A stretch of DNA of 64,000 nt, taken from contig OY970370.1 of NCBI GenBank assembly GCA_963718745.1, positions 2,356,001 through 2,420,000 on the forward strand, read 5' to 3'. This document shows positions 52,764-60,419 of the stretch, piece after piece (the stretch's first letter is position 1; each line of letters starts with the position of its first letter). The position numbers and the translations under genes were made by a program. The notes beneath the pieces are model-generated. The model worked only from the letters and a program-made list of their open reading frames with translations, made no database searches and was not told the origin of the DNA. The DNA comes from Fermentibacter sp963718745 [NCBI: Candidatus Fermentibacterota bacterium] (lineage in GTDB: Bacteria; Fermentibacterota; Fermentibacteria; Fermentibacterales).

Positions 52764-53246
52764 GTGAGCCGGGACCAGATGGAGCCGGGATCCCCCTTCG
52801 ACGTCGTGTCCGTGAACATCTCCGAACGAAAGGGTACGGCCAAGAAGCCTGTCGCGAGGGCGGAGGCCGACCTCTTCGGAATCGTCGGTGACGCCCACAG
52901 GAACCTCCCCAACAAGTCTGCGAGCATCCTGGACCTTGAATCCATACTCGCCTTCGTCGCCGAGACGGGAATCGAGGCGGCACCGGGCGCTTTCGGCGAG
53001 AACATCACGACGAGGGGGCTGGACCTCGACCGCGTCTCGCCGGGGGACAGGCTCGAGATCGGAGACGTGCTCCTCGAGGTCATGGTCATCGGCAAGACCT
53101 GCCATGGCGATGGATGCGACATCTTCAGGCGCGTCGGGAAATGCATCATGCCCTCCCGCGGGGTGTTCTGCCGGATCCTCCGGGGTGGAACCATCCTCCC
53201 GGGCTCGTCGGGCTCCCTGCACCGCGCGGGAGCCGATGGATTCTGA
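52764..53246 (+). CDS. MOSC-domain protein
   Basis: 160 residues. GIVGDAHRNLPNKSASILDLESI, GAFGENITTRGLDL, VSPGDRLEIGDVLLEV and GKTCHGDGCDIF are MOSC features, including the Cys used in sulfur transfer in some members. Often linked to molybdenum cofactor. The GTG is 2 nt after the small membrane gene and lacks its own ribosome-binding site. Confidence 0.88.
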   Translation: MSRDQMEPGSPFDVVSVNISERKGTAKKPVARAEADLFGIVGDAHRNLPNKSASILDLESILAFVAETGIEAAPGAFGENITTRGLDLDRVSPGDRLEIGDVLLEVMVIGKTCHGDGCDIFRRVGKCIMPSRGVFCRILRGGTILPGSSGSLHRAGADGF

Positions 53247-53255
53247 ACGCTCTCC

Positions 53256-53284
53256 TTGACGATCCCGCCGTGCAGCCCTATTTA
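53256..53284 (+). promoter_or_regulatory. tRNA promoter
   Basis: TTGACG at 53256-53261 and TATTTA at 53279-53284 with a 17-nt spacer; the tRNA begins 22 nt further on. Confidence 0.6.
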
Positions 53285-53305
53285 TCCCTGCCGAACGAGC
53301 GCGGT

Positions 53306-53382
53306 GGGCGATTAGCTCAGCTGGTTAGAGTACTTGCTTGACATGCAAGGGGTCACTGGTTCGAGTCCAGTATCGCCCACCA
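53306..53382 (+). tRNA. tRNA-Val (anticodon GAC)
   Basis: 77 nt. Acceptor GGGCGAT pairs with ATCGCCC, D arm with GCTCAGCTGGTTAGAG, anticodon stem CTTGC/GCAAG with loop TTGACAT (GAC), T arm ACTGG-TTCGAGT-CCAGT. The CCA end is encoded (53380-53382). thrS follows 38 nt downstream. Confidence 0.97.
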
Positions 53383-53420
53383 CAGTTTTACAGCGGTTGT
53401 CTACCCGCGAGGGGTGGGGT

Positions 53421-55376
53421 GTGCGCGTATTTTTTCCTGACGGAAGCTGCAGGGACTTCCCCGACGGATCGACCGGGCTCGATGTCGCGAAGTCCATTTC
53501 ACGGGGACTGGCCTCCCGGGCCGTAGCGGCACGCGTGAACGGCTCCGTCGCGGGCCTTTCCCAGCCTCTTCCTCCTGAAGCGTCGCTCGAGATCCTCGCA
53601 TTCGACTCCCCCGAGGGCAGGGACGTTCTCCGCCACAGCGCATCGCACCTCATGGCCTCGGCCGTGCTCGAGCTCCATCCGGATGCCCGGTTCGGCGTGG
53701 GTCCCTCGATCGAGGATGGTTTCTACTACGACATGGACATCCCGGGATTCGCCGGCTCGTCCGAGCTTCCGGACATCGAAGCCGAGATGAGGAGGCAGGC
53801 ATCACTCGACCTCCCCTTCGAGAGGATCGAAGCAGGCATCGACGAGGCCAGGAGGATGATGTCGGAACTCGGGCAGAGCTACAAGCTCGAACTCCTCGAC
53901 GAAATCGAAGCCTCGGGAGAGGCCGTCACGCTCTACAGGTGCGGGAAGTTCCTGGATCTCTGCCGGGGACCGCACGTTCCCTCCACGTCGTTCCTGAGGC
54001 ATTTCAAGCTCCAGTCGACGGCCGGCGCATACTGGCGGGGCGACGAGAAGCGTGAGATGCTCACCCGCATATACGGAACGGTCTTCGACTCCTCCAAGGC
54101 GCTGGCGGACCATCTCGCGCTCCTCGAGGAGGCGAAGAAGCGGGACCACAGGAAGCTGGGCCCCGAACTCGGCATCTTCACGACCGGGTGCGAAGGCGGT
54201 CCGGGACTCATCTACTGGCTCCCGAACGGCACCATCCTGCGCGAGGAGCTCGAGAACCTGTGGAAGGCCGCGCACAGGCGGAACGGCTACAACCTCGTCT
54301 CAACCCCTCATATCGCGCCCGCGGACCTCTGGGTTACATCGGGCCACTGCAGCTACTACCGGGACAACATGTATTTCATGCCCGTCGACGAAGCCGAGTA
54401 CGTCCTGAAACCGATGAACTGCCCGGGGCACATACTCATCTTCAAGTCCGAGAAGAGATCCTACCGGGACCTGCCCTACCGCCTTGCGGAGCTGGGGACG
54501 GTCTACCGCTACGAGAAGAGCGGCGTGCTCCACGGCCTCATGAGGGTCAGGGGCTTCACCGTCGATGACGGACACATCTTCTGCACCCCGGATCAGATCG
54601 TCGAGGAGATCAGGAAGGTCGTGTCCTTCGCTCTCTACTTCCTGAAGATCTTCGATTTCGGCTACGCCATAGAGCTCTCCCTGTGCGACCCGGACAACAT
54701 GGACCACTATGCCGGCAAGCCCGAGATGTGGGCGCAGGTCGAACCCGCACTGGCGCAGGCTCTCGACGGGATGGGGGAGAAATACCGTACAGTCCGCGGT
54801 GAAGCCGCGTTCTACGGCCCCAAGATCGACATCAAGCTCAGGGACGGCCTCGGGCGGTACTGGCAGGGACCTACCGTCCAGTTCGATTTCAACGTCCCCG
54901 AGAGGTTCGATCTCACCTATACTGGCACGGACGGCTCCGAGCACCGTGTCTACATGGTGCACAGGGCCCTCCTCGGTTCGATCGAGAGGTTCACGGGCAA
55001 TCTGATAGAGCATTTCGCGGGGAATTTCCCGGGGTGGCTCGCACCGCTCCAGGTGGTTATCTTACCCATCACGGTCCAGCAGCACGGCAGGGCGGTTGAA
55101 ATCGCCGAAATCCTGGGCGACAGGGGCTTCAGATGCTCCATCGACCGCCGTAACGAGACAATAGGCTACAGGATCCGCGCGGCGGAGAACCGCAAGGTTC
55201 CGTTGATGCTTGTGATCGGTGAGAAGGAAGCGGCTTCCGGCGGGGTGGCGGTAAGAGCCCACGGGCGCGGCGATCTCGGTTCACATACGCTGGAGGAAGC
55301 CGTCGGTTTGATAGAAGAAGCCTGCAGGCGGCCGGCTCTACCGGAGGGGGGAAGGTCCTTATCAGAGATACTATAA
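53421..55376 (+). CDS. thrS: Threonyl-tRNA synthetase
   Basis: 651 residues, complete. TGS domain (VRVFFPDGSCRDFPDGSTG), the second editing domain with HSASHLMASAVLELHP, the catalytic core with LKPMNCPGHILIF, RLAELGTVYRYEKSG and motif 3, and the C-terminal anticodon domain. The zinc ligands are present. GTG 53421 has GAGGGG and GGGG upstream. The stop lies inside infC as read from ATC. Confidence 0.97.
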   Translation: MRVFFPDGSCRDFPDGSTGLDVAKSISRGLASRAVAARVNGSVAGLSQPLPPEASLEILAFDSPEGRDVLRHSASHLMASAVLELHPDARFGVGPSIEDGFYYDMDIPGFAGSSELPDIEAEMRRQASLDLPFERIEAGIDEARRMMSELGQSYKLELLDEIEASGEAVTLYRCGKFLDLCRGPHVPSTSFLRHFKLQSTAGAYWRGDEKREMLTRIYGTVFDSSKALADHLALLEEAKKRDHRKLGPELGIFTTGCEGGPGLIYWLPNGTILREELENLWKAAHRRNGYNLVSTPHIAPADLWVTSGHCSYYRDNMYFMPVDEAEYVLKPMNCPGHILIFKSEKRSYRDLPYRLAELGTVYRYEKSGVLHGLMRVRGFTVDDGHIFCTPDQIVEEIRKVVSFALYFLKIFDFGYAIELSLCDPDNMDHYAGKPEMWAQVEPALAQALDGMGEKYRTVRGEAAFYGPKIDIKLRDGLGRYWQGPTVQFDFNVPERFDLTYTGTDGSEHRVYMVHRALLGSIERFTGNLIEHFAGNFPGWLAPLQVVILPITVQQHGRAVEIAEILGDRGFRCSIDRRNETIGYRIRAAENRKVPLMLVIGEKEAASGGVAVRAHGRGDLGSHTLEEAVGLIEEACRRPALPEGGRSLSEIL

Positions 55377-55873
55377 AGGTGAACGGCGAGATCCGATACC
55401 CAAGGGTCCGCCTTATCGATGCTGAAGGCAGGCATGCGGGAATAGTCGATCTGATGCAGGCTCTGGACATGGCGACCCAGGCGACTCTCGATCTCGTCGA
55501 AATCTCACCGGGAGCGGAACCTCCGGTCTGCCGCATCATGGACTACGGCAAGTACCGCTACGAGCTCAACCGCAAGGAGCGCGACGCCAGGAAGAAGCAG
55601 CAGAGCGGCGGGCTCAAGGAGATCAAGCTCAGACCCAATACCGATCAGCATGACTACGAGTTCAAGATGAAACACGCCAAGGAATTTCTTGAAGAGCGAC
55701 ACAAGGTGAAGGTGACAGTGGTGTTCCGTGGAAGGCAGCTCGTCTACAAGGACCAGGGTTTCGAGCTCCTGCAGAAGTTCGCGACGGATCTCGCCGAGGT
55801 GGCGACCGTGGAAAGAGAACCGTTGCTTGAGGGCAAGCAGGTAACACTGCTTCTGGCGCCGACGAGGAAATAG
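55361..55873 (+). CDS. infC: Translation initiation factor IF3, probable ATC start
   Basis: 170 residues when begun at ATC 55361. IF3 core: [54 protein letters not shown] N-domain, then [13 protein letters not shown] and the C-domain. GTG 55379 would start just one residue before the conserved Asn, with no Shine-Dalgarno, while ATC has AAGG 5 nt and GGAGG about 14 nt upstream and gives the usual leader. The infC genes of E. coli (AUU) and, as I recall, Myxococcus (AUC) also use rare starts, which lets IF3 repress its own synthesis. It overlaps thrS by 16 nt. Confidence 0.88.
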   Translation: MRDTIKVNGEIRYPRVRLIDAEGRHAGIVDLMQALDMATQATLDLVEISPGAEPPVCRIMDYGKYRYELNRKERDARKKQQSGGLKEIKLRPNTDQHDYEFKMKHAKEFLEERHKVKVTVVFRGRQLVYKDQGFELLQKFATDLAEVATVEREPLLEGKQVTLLLAPTRK

Positions 55874-55881
55874 GAGAAAAG

Positions 55882-56076
55882 ATGCCCAAGATGAAGACCC
55901 ACAGGGGCGCGGCCCGGCGGATGAAGCGTACCGGCACCGGCCTGGTGAAGATCGTGCATTCCCACGGGAACCACATTTTCACGAAGAAATCAAGGAAGCG
56001 CAAGAGAAATCTCCGCAAGGGCGGACTGGCCTCCCCGGCCGACATGCGCAGACTCAAGCGGCTGCTGCCGCTCTAG
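55882..56076 (+). CDS. rpmI: Ribosomal protein L35
   Basis: 64 residues. [19 protein letters not shown] and [23 protein letters not shown] are the L35 pattern. GGAGA 4-5 nt before the ATG. Standard infC-rpmI-rplT order. Confidence 0.97.
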   Translation: MPKMKTHRGAARRMKRTGTGLVKIVHSHGNHIFTKKSRKRKRNLRKGGLASPADMRRLKRLLPL

Positions 56077-56089
56077 ACGGGAGTCGACG

Positions 56090-56443
56090 ATGACGAGAGT
56101 GACGAGCGCTGTAACCAGGAAACAGCGTCACAAGAGCCGTCTCAACGCCGCAAAGGGTTATGTCGGCGGACGGCGAAAGCTCTATACGGTTGCCGCCGAA
56201 GCCGAGAAGCGTGCCCTTCTGTATCAGTACAGGGACAGGCGCAATCGCAAGCGTGACTTCAGGGCGCTCTGGATCATCAGGATCAATGCCGCCGCAAGGA
56301 TGAACGGGATAACCTACAGCTCGCTCATCAACGGACTTGCCAAGGCTGGGATCGGATTGGACCGCAAGTCCTTGTCCGACATAGCCATCAAGGATCCTGC
56401 GGCATTCACCAAGATCGCAGAGACGGCTAAAGCGGCGCTCTAG
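56090..56443 (+). CDS. rplT: Ribosomal protein L20
   Basis: 117 residues. Typical start MTRVTSAVTRKQRHKSRLN, AKGYVGGRRKLY, and FRALWIIRINAAARMNG. Follows rpmI. Confidence 0.97.
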   Translation: MTRVTSAVTRKQRHKSRLNAAKGYVGGRRKLYTVAAEAEKRALLYQYRDRRNRKRDFRALWIIRINAAARMNGITYSSLINGLAKAGIGLDRKSLSDIAIKDPAAFTKIAETAKAAL

Positions 56444-56449
56444 GCCTGG

Positions 56450-56719
56450 ATGACGGCGGGCAACGAGCTCGAGAGGTTGACTGAAGCCGTCGACAGGCTG
56501 ATTGTAAGGCTGTACTCATTGAGGACGGAGAGAGACGGCCTGTCGGATCGGATACGGGAGCTGGAGGAGAGGCTGGAGTCCGTCGAAGGCGGAACTCCGG
56601 TGAGGGACGAAGGGTATAACATCCTGAGAATACACAGTGCCAGGCTCCTCCGCGAGAGGGAGGACTTGAGAAGCAGGCTAGCCGGAGTGCTCGAAAAACT
56701 GGAGAGCATGCAGCAATAG
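56450..56719 (+). CDS. Coiled-coil protein (ZapB-like)
   Basis: 89 residues, almost wholly heptad-repeat coiled coil (LTEAVDRLIVRLYSLRTERD, then ELEERLES). Located directly before zapA. The role is inferred: a division-associated or small scaffolding coiled coil. No Shine-Dalgarno visible; 6 nt after rplT. Confidence 0.72.
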   Translation: MTAGNELERLTEAVDRLIVRLYSLRTERDGLSDRIRELEERLESVEGGTPVRDEGYNILRIHSARLLREREDLRSRLAGVLEKLESMQQ

Positions 56720-56728
56720 AGGTATGAA

Positions 56729-57106
56729 GTGAATGTCCGGCCAGACACCATCAGGGTGAGCATCTACGGTCGGGAGTATTCCATCAGGGGGGACGCCGAT
56801 CCCGGTTACATAAGAGAAATAGCTCATTACCTCGACATGAAGATGCGCCAGATGACCGACAATACGACGGTTCCGTCGACAGCAAAGGTCGCCATACTGG
56901 CTGCTCTGAACATCACTGACGAGCTTTTCCAGAGGGATAGACAGATCAGGGAGACGGCCGACGATCAGCAGTCGGCCGTCACCGTTCTTGCGGACAGAAT
57001 CGAGAAGGCACTGGCCGATTCGTCCACCCCCCACCCGTTTGCTGCCCCCTCCGAAGCATTCATCGCTGAGGAACTCCTGAAGATCGAGCTATCCGACAGA
57101 GCCTGA
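56729..57106 (+). CDS. zapA: Cell division protein ZapA
   Basis: 125 residues. VSIYGREYSIRGDADPGYIREIAHYLDMKM and the following STAKVAILAALNITDEL match ZapA in sequence and length. It promotes FtsZ bundling. GTG 56729. The C-terminal tail is longer than in short ZapAs. Confidence 0.88.
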   Translation: MNVRPDTIRVSIYGREYSIRGDADPGYIREIAHYLDMKMRQMTDNTTVPSTAKVAILAALNITDELFQRDRQIRETADDQQSAVTVLADRIEKALADSSTPHPFAAPSEAFIAEELLKIELSDRA

Positions 57107-57111
57107 CGCGT

Positions 57112-57164
57112 GAAGTCCACGGTCGATTGGTGCCCTGCTCCAAGCGCGGGGTGTCGGGGACTTC
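57112..57164 (+). other. Structured RNA candidate between zapA and rny
   Basis: GAAGTCC (57112-57118) pairs with GGACTTC (57158-57164) around a shorter CCC/GGG stem. This is the position where many Proteobacteria have 6S RNA, but 53 nt is too short for it. No promoter is assigned. Confidence 0.3.
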
Positions 57165-57224
57165 CATCGGGACGCCGGTCGGCCGTTTATATAGAGGTAC
57201 CGCGCAATCACTACGGAGTCAGCG

Positions 57225-58784
57225 ATGACCGGAACCACGATACTCATCGCAGCAGGCGCGGCGGTGGTCGCATTCCTGCTCGGCTTCCTGCTGCACAGAT
57301 CCGTTGCGGCGAGGGAGCGCAGAGGCGCCATGAGCGAGTCGGAGAGGATCCTCTCCGAAGCCAGGCGCGAGGCCGAGACACTGAAGAAGGAATCCCTCCT
57401 CGAGGGGCGCGAGATCATCGCGAAGGAGCGCGCGCTCGAGGTAGACATGCAGCAGAAGCGTCGATCCGAGATCGACCGCAAGGAATCCGATCTCTCGCGG
57501 CGCTCCGAGTATGTCGACAGGACCAGGGAGAAGCTCGAGAGGCGGGAATCCGTCCTCGAGACCCGCGAAACCGGGCTCTCCGAGAAGGAACAGGCGCTTT
57601 CGGCCAAGCAGCAGCGAGTGACCAAGATCATGGAGGAGCAGAACCAGCTCCTCGAACAGATCGCCGGCCTGTCCCGGGACGAGGCCAGGAACCTCCTGCT
57701 GTCCAATCTCGAGGAGGAGGCCAGGCTCGAAGCGGGCAGGATCACCCGGAGGATACTCGAAGAGGCCGAGAGAACGGCTGACGACGAGGCCACGAGGGTC
57801 CTGACAATCGCAGTGCAGCGCTGCTCCGCGAATCATGTCGTAGAGAACTGCGTCTCGGTCGTCCAGCTGCCCGGCGAGGAGATGAAGGGCAGGATCATCG
57901 GCCGGGAGGGCAGGAACATCAGAGCCTTCGAGACAGCCACGGGAGTCGATGTGATAATCGACGACACTCCCGAGGCCATCGTCCTGTCCTGCTTCGATCC
58001 GGTCCGCAGGGAGGTCGCCCGCCAGTCCATGGAGAAGCTGATCTCCGACGGAAGGATCCATCCCGGGCGCATCGAGGCGGTAGTGGCGAAGATCGAGGCC
58101 GAGATGGAAAAGAACATGATGAAGCTCGGCGGGGATCTCTGCCTCGAAGCCGATGTCTCGGGCGTCCATCCCCAGATAATCAGATACCTGGGCCGCCTCC
58201 GGTACAGGACCAGCTATGGCCAGAACATGTTCCAGCACTCCCTCGAAGTCGCCCATGTCTGCGGCCTGCTTGCCGCCGAGTTGAAGCTGGACACCGCGAT
58301 CGCCCGGAGGGTCGGCCTCTTCCACGATCTGGGAAAGGCCACCGACCAGGATATGGACGGATCGCACGCCCTCGTCGGGATGGAGCTCGCACGCAAGTAC
58401 GAAGAGCCGCCCCTGATCTGCAACGCGATAGGCGCCCACCACGAGGAGATCGAACCCGAATCCCTGTATGCCGTCCTCGTGCAGGCGGCGGATGCCGTCA
58501 GCAGCGCCAGGCCCGGAGCGAGGCGCGAGAGCCTCGAGCTCTACGTCAAGCGTCTCCAGAAGCTCGAGACGATCGCCGACTCCTTCGACGGGGTCAGCAA
58601 GTCCTACGCCATCCAGGCCGGCAGGGAGCTCAGGATCGCCGTGAAGCCCGAATCGATAGACGACGCCGGCTCGGCGGACCTCGCGAGGCTGATCGCCAGA
58701 CGCGTCGAATCCGAAGTCGAGTATCCGGGGCAGATCAAGGTCACGGTGATACGGGAGGTCAGGGCCACGGAGACGGCCCGCTGA
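57225..58784 (+). CDS. rny: Ribonuclease Y
   Basis: 519 residues: a membrane anchor (~5-22), a long coiled coil (~25-170), KH domain (MKGRIIGREGRNIRAFE), HD domain with HSLEVAHVC and GLFHDLGKATDQ, and the C-terminal RNY domain. Endonuclease that starts mRNA decay at the membrane. Next to ymdB, as in Bacillus. Confidence 0.97.
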   Translation: MTGTTILIAAGAAVVAFLLGFLLHRSVAARERRGAMSESERILSEARREAETLKKESLLEGREIIAKERALEVDMQQKRRSEIDRKESDLSRRSEYVDRTREKLERRESVLETRETGLSEKEQALSAKQQRVTKIMEEQNQLLEQIAGLSRDEARNLLLSNLEEEARLEAGRITRRILEEAERTADDEATRVLTIAVQRCSANHVVENCVSVVQLPGEEMKGRIIGREGRNIRAFETATGVDVIIDDTPEAIVLSCFDPVRREVARQSMEKLISDGRIHPGRIEAVVAKIEAEMEKNMMKLGGDLCLEADVSGVHPQIIRYLGRLRYRTSYGQNMFQHSLEVAHVCGLLAAELKLDTAIARRVGLFHDLGKATDQDMDGSHALVGMELARKYEEPPLICNAIGAHHEEIEPESLYAVLVQAADAVSSARPGARRESLELYVKRLQKLETIADSFDGVSKSYAIQAGRELRIAVKPESIDDAGSADLARLIARRVESEVEYPGQIKVTVIREVRATETAR

Positions 58785-59542
58785 TGAAGCTGCTCATGCT
58801 CGGAGACGTCGTCGGCGCTCCGGGCAGGAGGTGCGCCGTCAGGTACATCAGGGAGAACCCCCACGATTTCGTCGTGGTGAACGGCGAGAATGCCTCGGGG
58901 GGGATCGGCATCACCCCCGGGGTCGCGGGCCAGCTCCTGGACTCGGGTGCAGGCGTGATAACCTCCGGTAACCACATATGGGCACACCGGGAGATCCATT
59001 CGTACCTGGACAGCTGCGAAGGCAGGCTGCTGAGACCAGCCAACTATCCTCCCGGGAACCCCGGCGTCGGAAGCGTGACCGTCAGGGCCGCGGGGGTGTC
59101 CATCCTGGTGATCAACCTCCAGGGAAGGGTTTTCATGCCCGAGTGCGACTGCCCCTTCAGGACGGCAGACCGCATCCTGGCCCAGAACAGCGCGGACATC
59201 ACCATCGTGGACTTCCACGCCGAGGCGACCAGCGAGAAGATTGCCCTCGGCAGGTATCTGGACGGCAGGGTCACGGTGTTCGCCGGGACGCACACCCATG
59301 TGCAGACCGCCGACGCCTGCCTGCTCCCGGGCGGCACCGCGTACGTCTCGGATCTCGGGATGTGCGGCTCCACCGCGGGCGTGATCGGCGTGAGGCTCGA
59401 GGAGGTCCTCGAGCGCTTCCTCACGGGCAGGCCGTCGAGACTCTCGGTCTGCGAAGGGGAGGAACGCGTCAACGGGCTCTCGATAACGCTGGGCGACGAT
59501 CTCGTGCCTCTCGCCCTGGAGGCGGTGAATGTCGGAGCCTGA
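58784..59542 (+). CDS. ymdB: YmdB-family metallophosphoesterase
   Basis: 252 residues. MLGDVVGAPGRRCAV, VVNGENASGGIGITPGV, TSGNHIWAHREI and FAGTHTHVQTADA are the TIGR00282 pattern with its metal ligands. In Bacillus it hydrolyses 2',3'-cyclic nucleotides and affects biofilm. The ATG overlaps the rny stop (TGATG). Confidence 0.94.
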   Translation: MKLLMLGDVVGAPGRRCAVRYIRENPHDFVVVNGENASGGIGITPGVAGQLLDSGAGVITSGNHIWAHREIHSYLDSCEGRLLRPANYPPGNPGVGSVTVRAAGVSILVINLQGRVFMPECDCPFRTADRILAQNSADITIVDFHAEATSEKIALGRYLDGRVTVFAGTHTHVQTADACLLPGGTAYVSDLGMCGSTAGVIGVRLEEVLERFLTGRPSRLSVCEGEERVNGLSITLGDDLVPLALEAVNVGA

Positions 59543-60419
59543 CTTCGCGCCCCTGCTCGAATCCCTTGCGGGAGCCGCCGACTGGATCGACCCGGTGCTC
59601 GGGTCGTTCCTGGAGGACTACCATGCGGCATCCATCCTGCCCTCCTCCGCAGCCCACTGTCTTTCGGGCGGTGGCAAGCGGATAAGACCATTCCTGGTCC
59701 GCTCGGCGTGCTCCGCGGTCGGCGGAGATGCCTGCAGGGCCGTCCATGCCGCCGCTGCGGTCGAGATGGTGCATACATACTCCCTCGTCCACGACGACCT
59801 GCCGGCGCTCGACGACGACGACACCCGCAGGGGGAGGCCCACCCTCCACACGATCCACGGCAGCCCCCAGGCCGTCCTGGCTGGAGATTTCCTCCTCAGC
59901 GGCGCCTTCACGGTCCTCCTCAGGAGTTCTCTGCCGCCTTCGACCCTCTGCCGCATGACCTCGAGGCTCGCATCGGCCGCAGGACCCTCGTTCCTCGTCG
60001 GTGGGCAGTTCATGGACATGAACCCCCCGGCAGAGGCGGACCCGGGCTGGGCTGGCAGGATGATCGGCGGCAAGACTGCAGCCATGATCAGGGTGTCGCT
60101 CGAGCTGGGCGCGCTCGCGGGCGGCTGCACCCCGGAGGCTTTCGACGGGATTTCCTCGGCGGGGGACAGGCTCGGGCTCCTTTTCCAGCTCACGGACGAC
60201 CTGCTCGATGTGAGCGGCGATCCTTCGGAGATGGGCAAGGCGGTCCGGAAGGACGCCGACAGGGGGAAGGCCAACCTCGTCACCATGAACGGGCTCGAGC
60301 GGAGCCGCGAGACAGCCGCGAGGCTGGTGGAAGAACTCGATTCGAGCTTCGCCGGGCTCCCCGGGAGATGGGAGATGGTCAGGCTGCTCGTCGCCTACCT
60401 CCCGCGGAGGAGGAGCTGA
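59529..60419 (+). CDS. ispA: Polyprenyl synthetase (FPP/GGPP synthase type)
   Basis: 296 residues. First Asp-rich motif LVHDDLPALDDDDTRRGRPT, second QLTDDLLDVSGD. Condenses IPP with allylic diphosphates. Its chain length cannot be fixed by eye. It overlaps ymdB by 14 nt and dxs by TGATG. Confidence 0.92.
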   Translation: MSEPDFAPLLESLAGAADWIDPVLGSFLEDYHAASILPSSAAHCLSGGGKRIRPFLVRSACSAVGGDACRAVHAAAAVEMVHTYSLVHDDLPALDDDDTRRGRPTLHTIHGSPQAVLAGDFLLSGAFTVLLRSSLPPSTLCRMTSRLASAAGPSFLVGGQFMDMNPPAEADPGWAGRMIGGKTAAMIRVSLELGALAGGCTPEAFDGISSAGDRLGLLFQLTDDLLDVSGDPSEMGKAVRKDADRGKANLVTMNGLERSRETAARLVEELDSSFAGLPGRWEMVRLLVAYLPRRRS

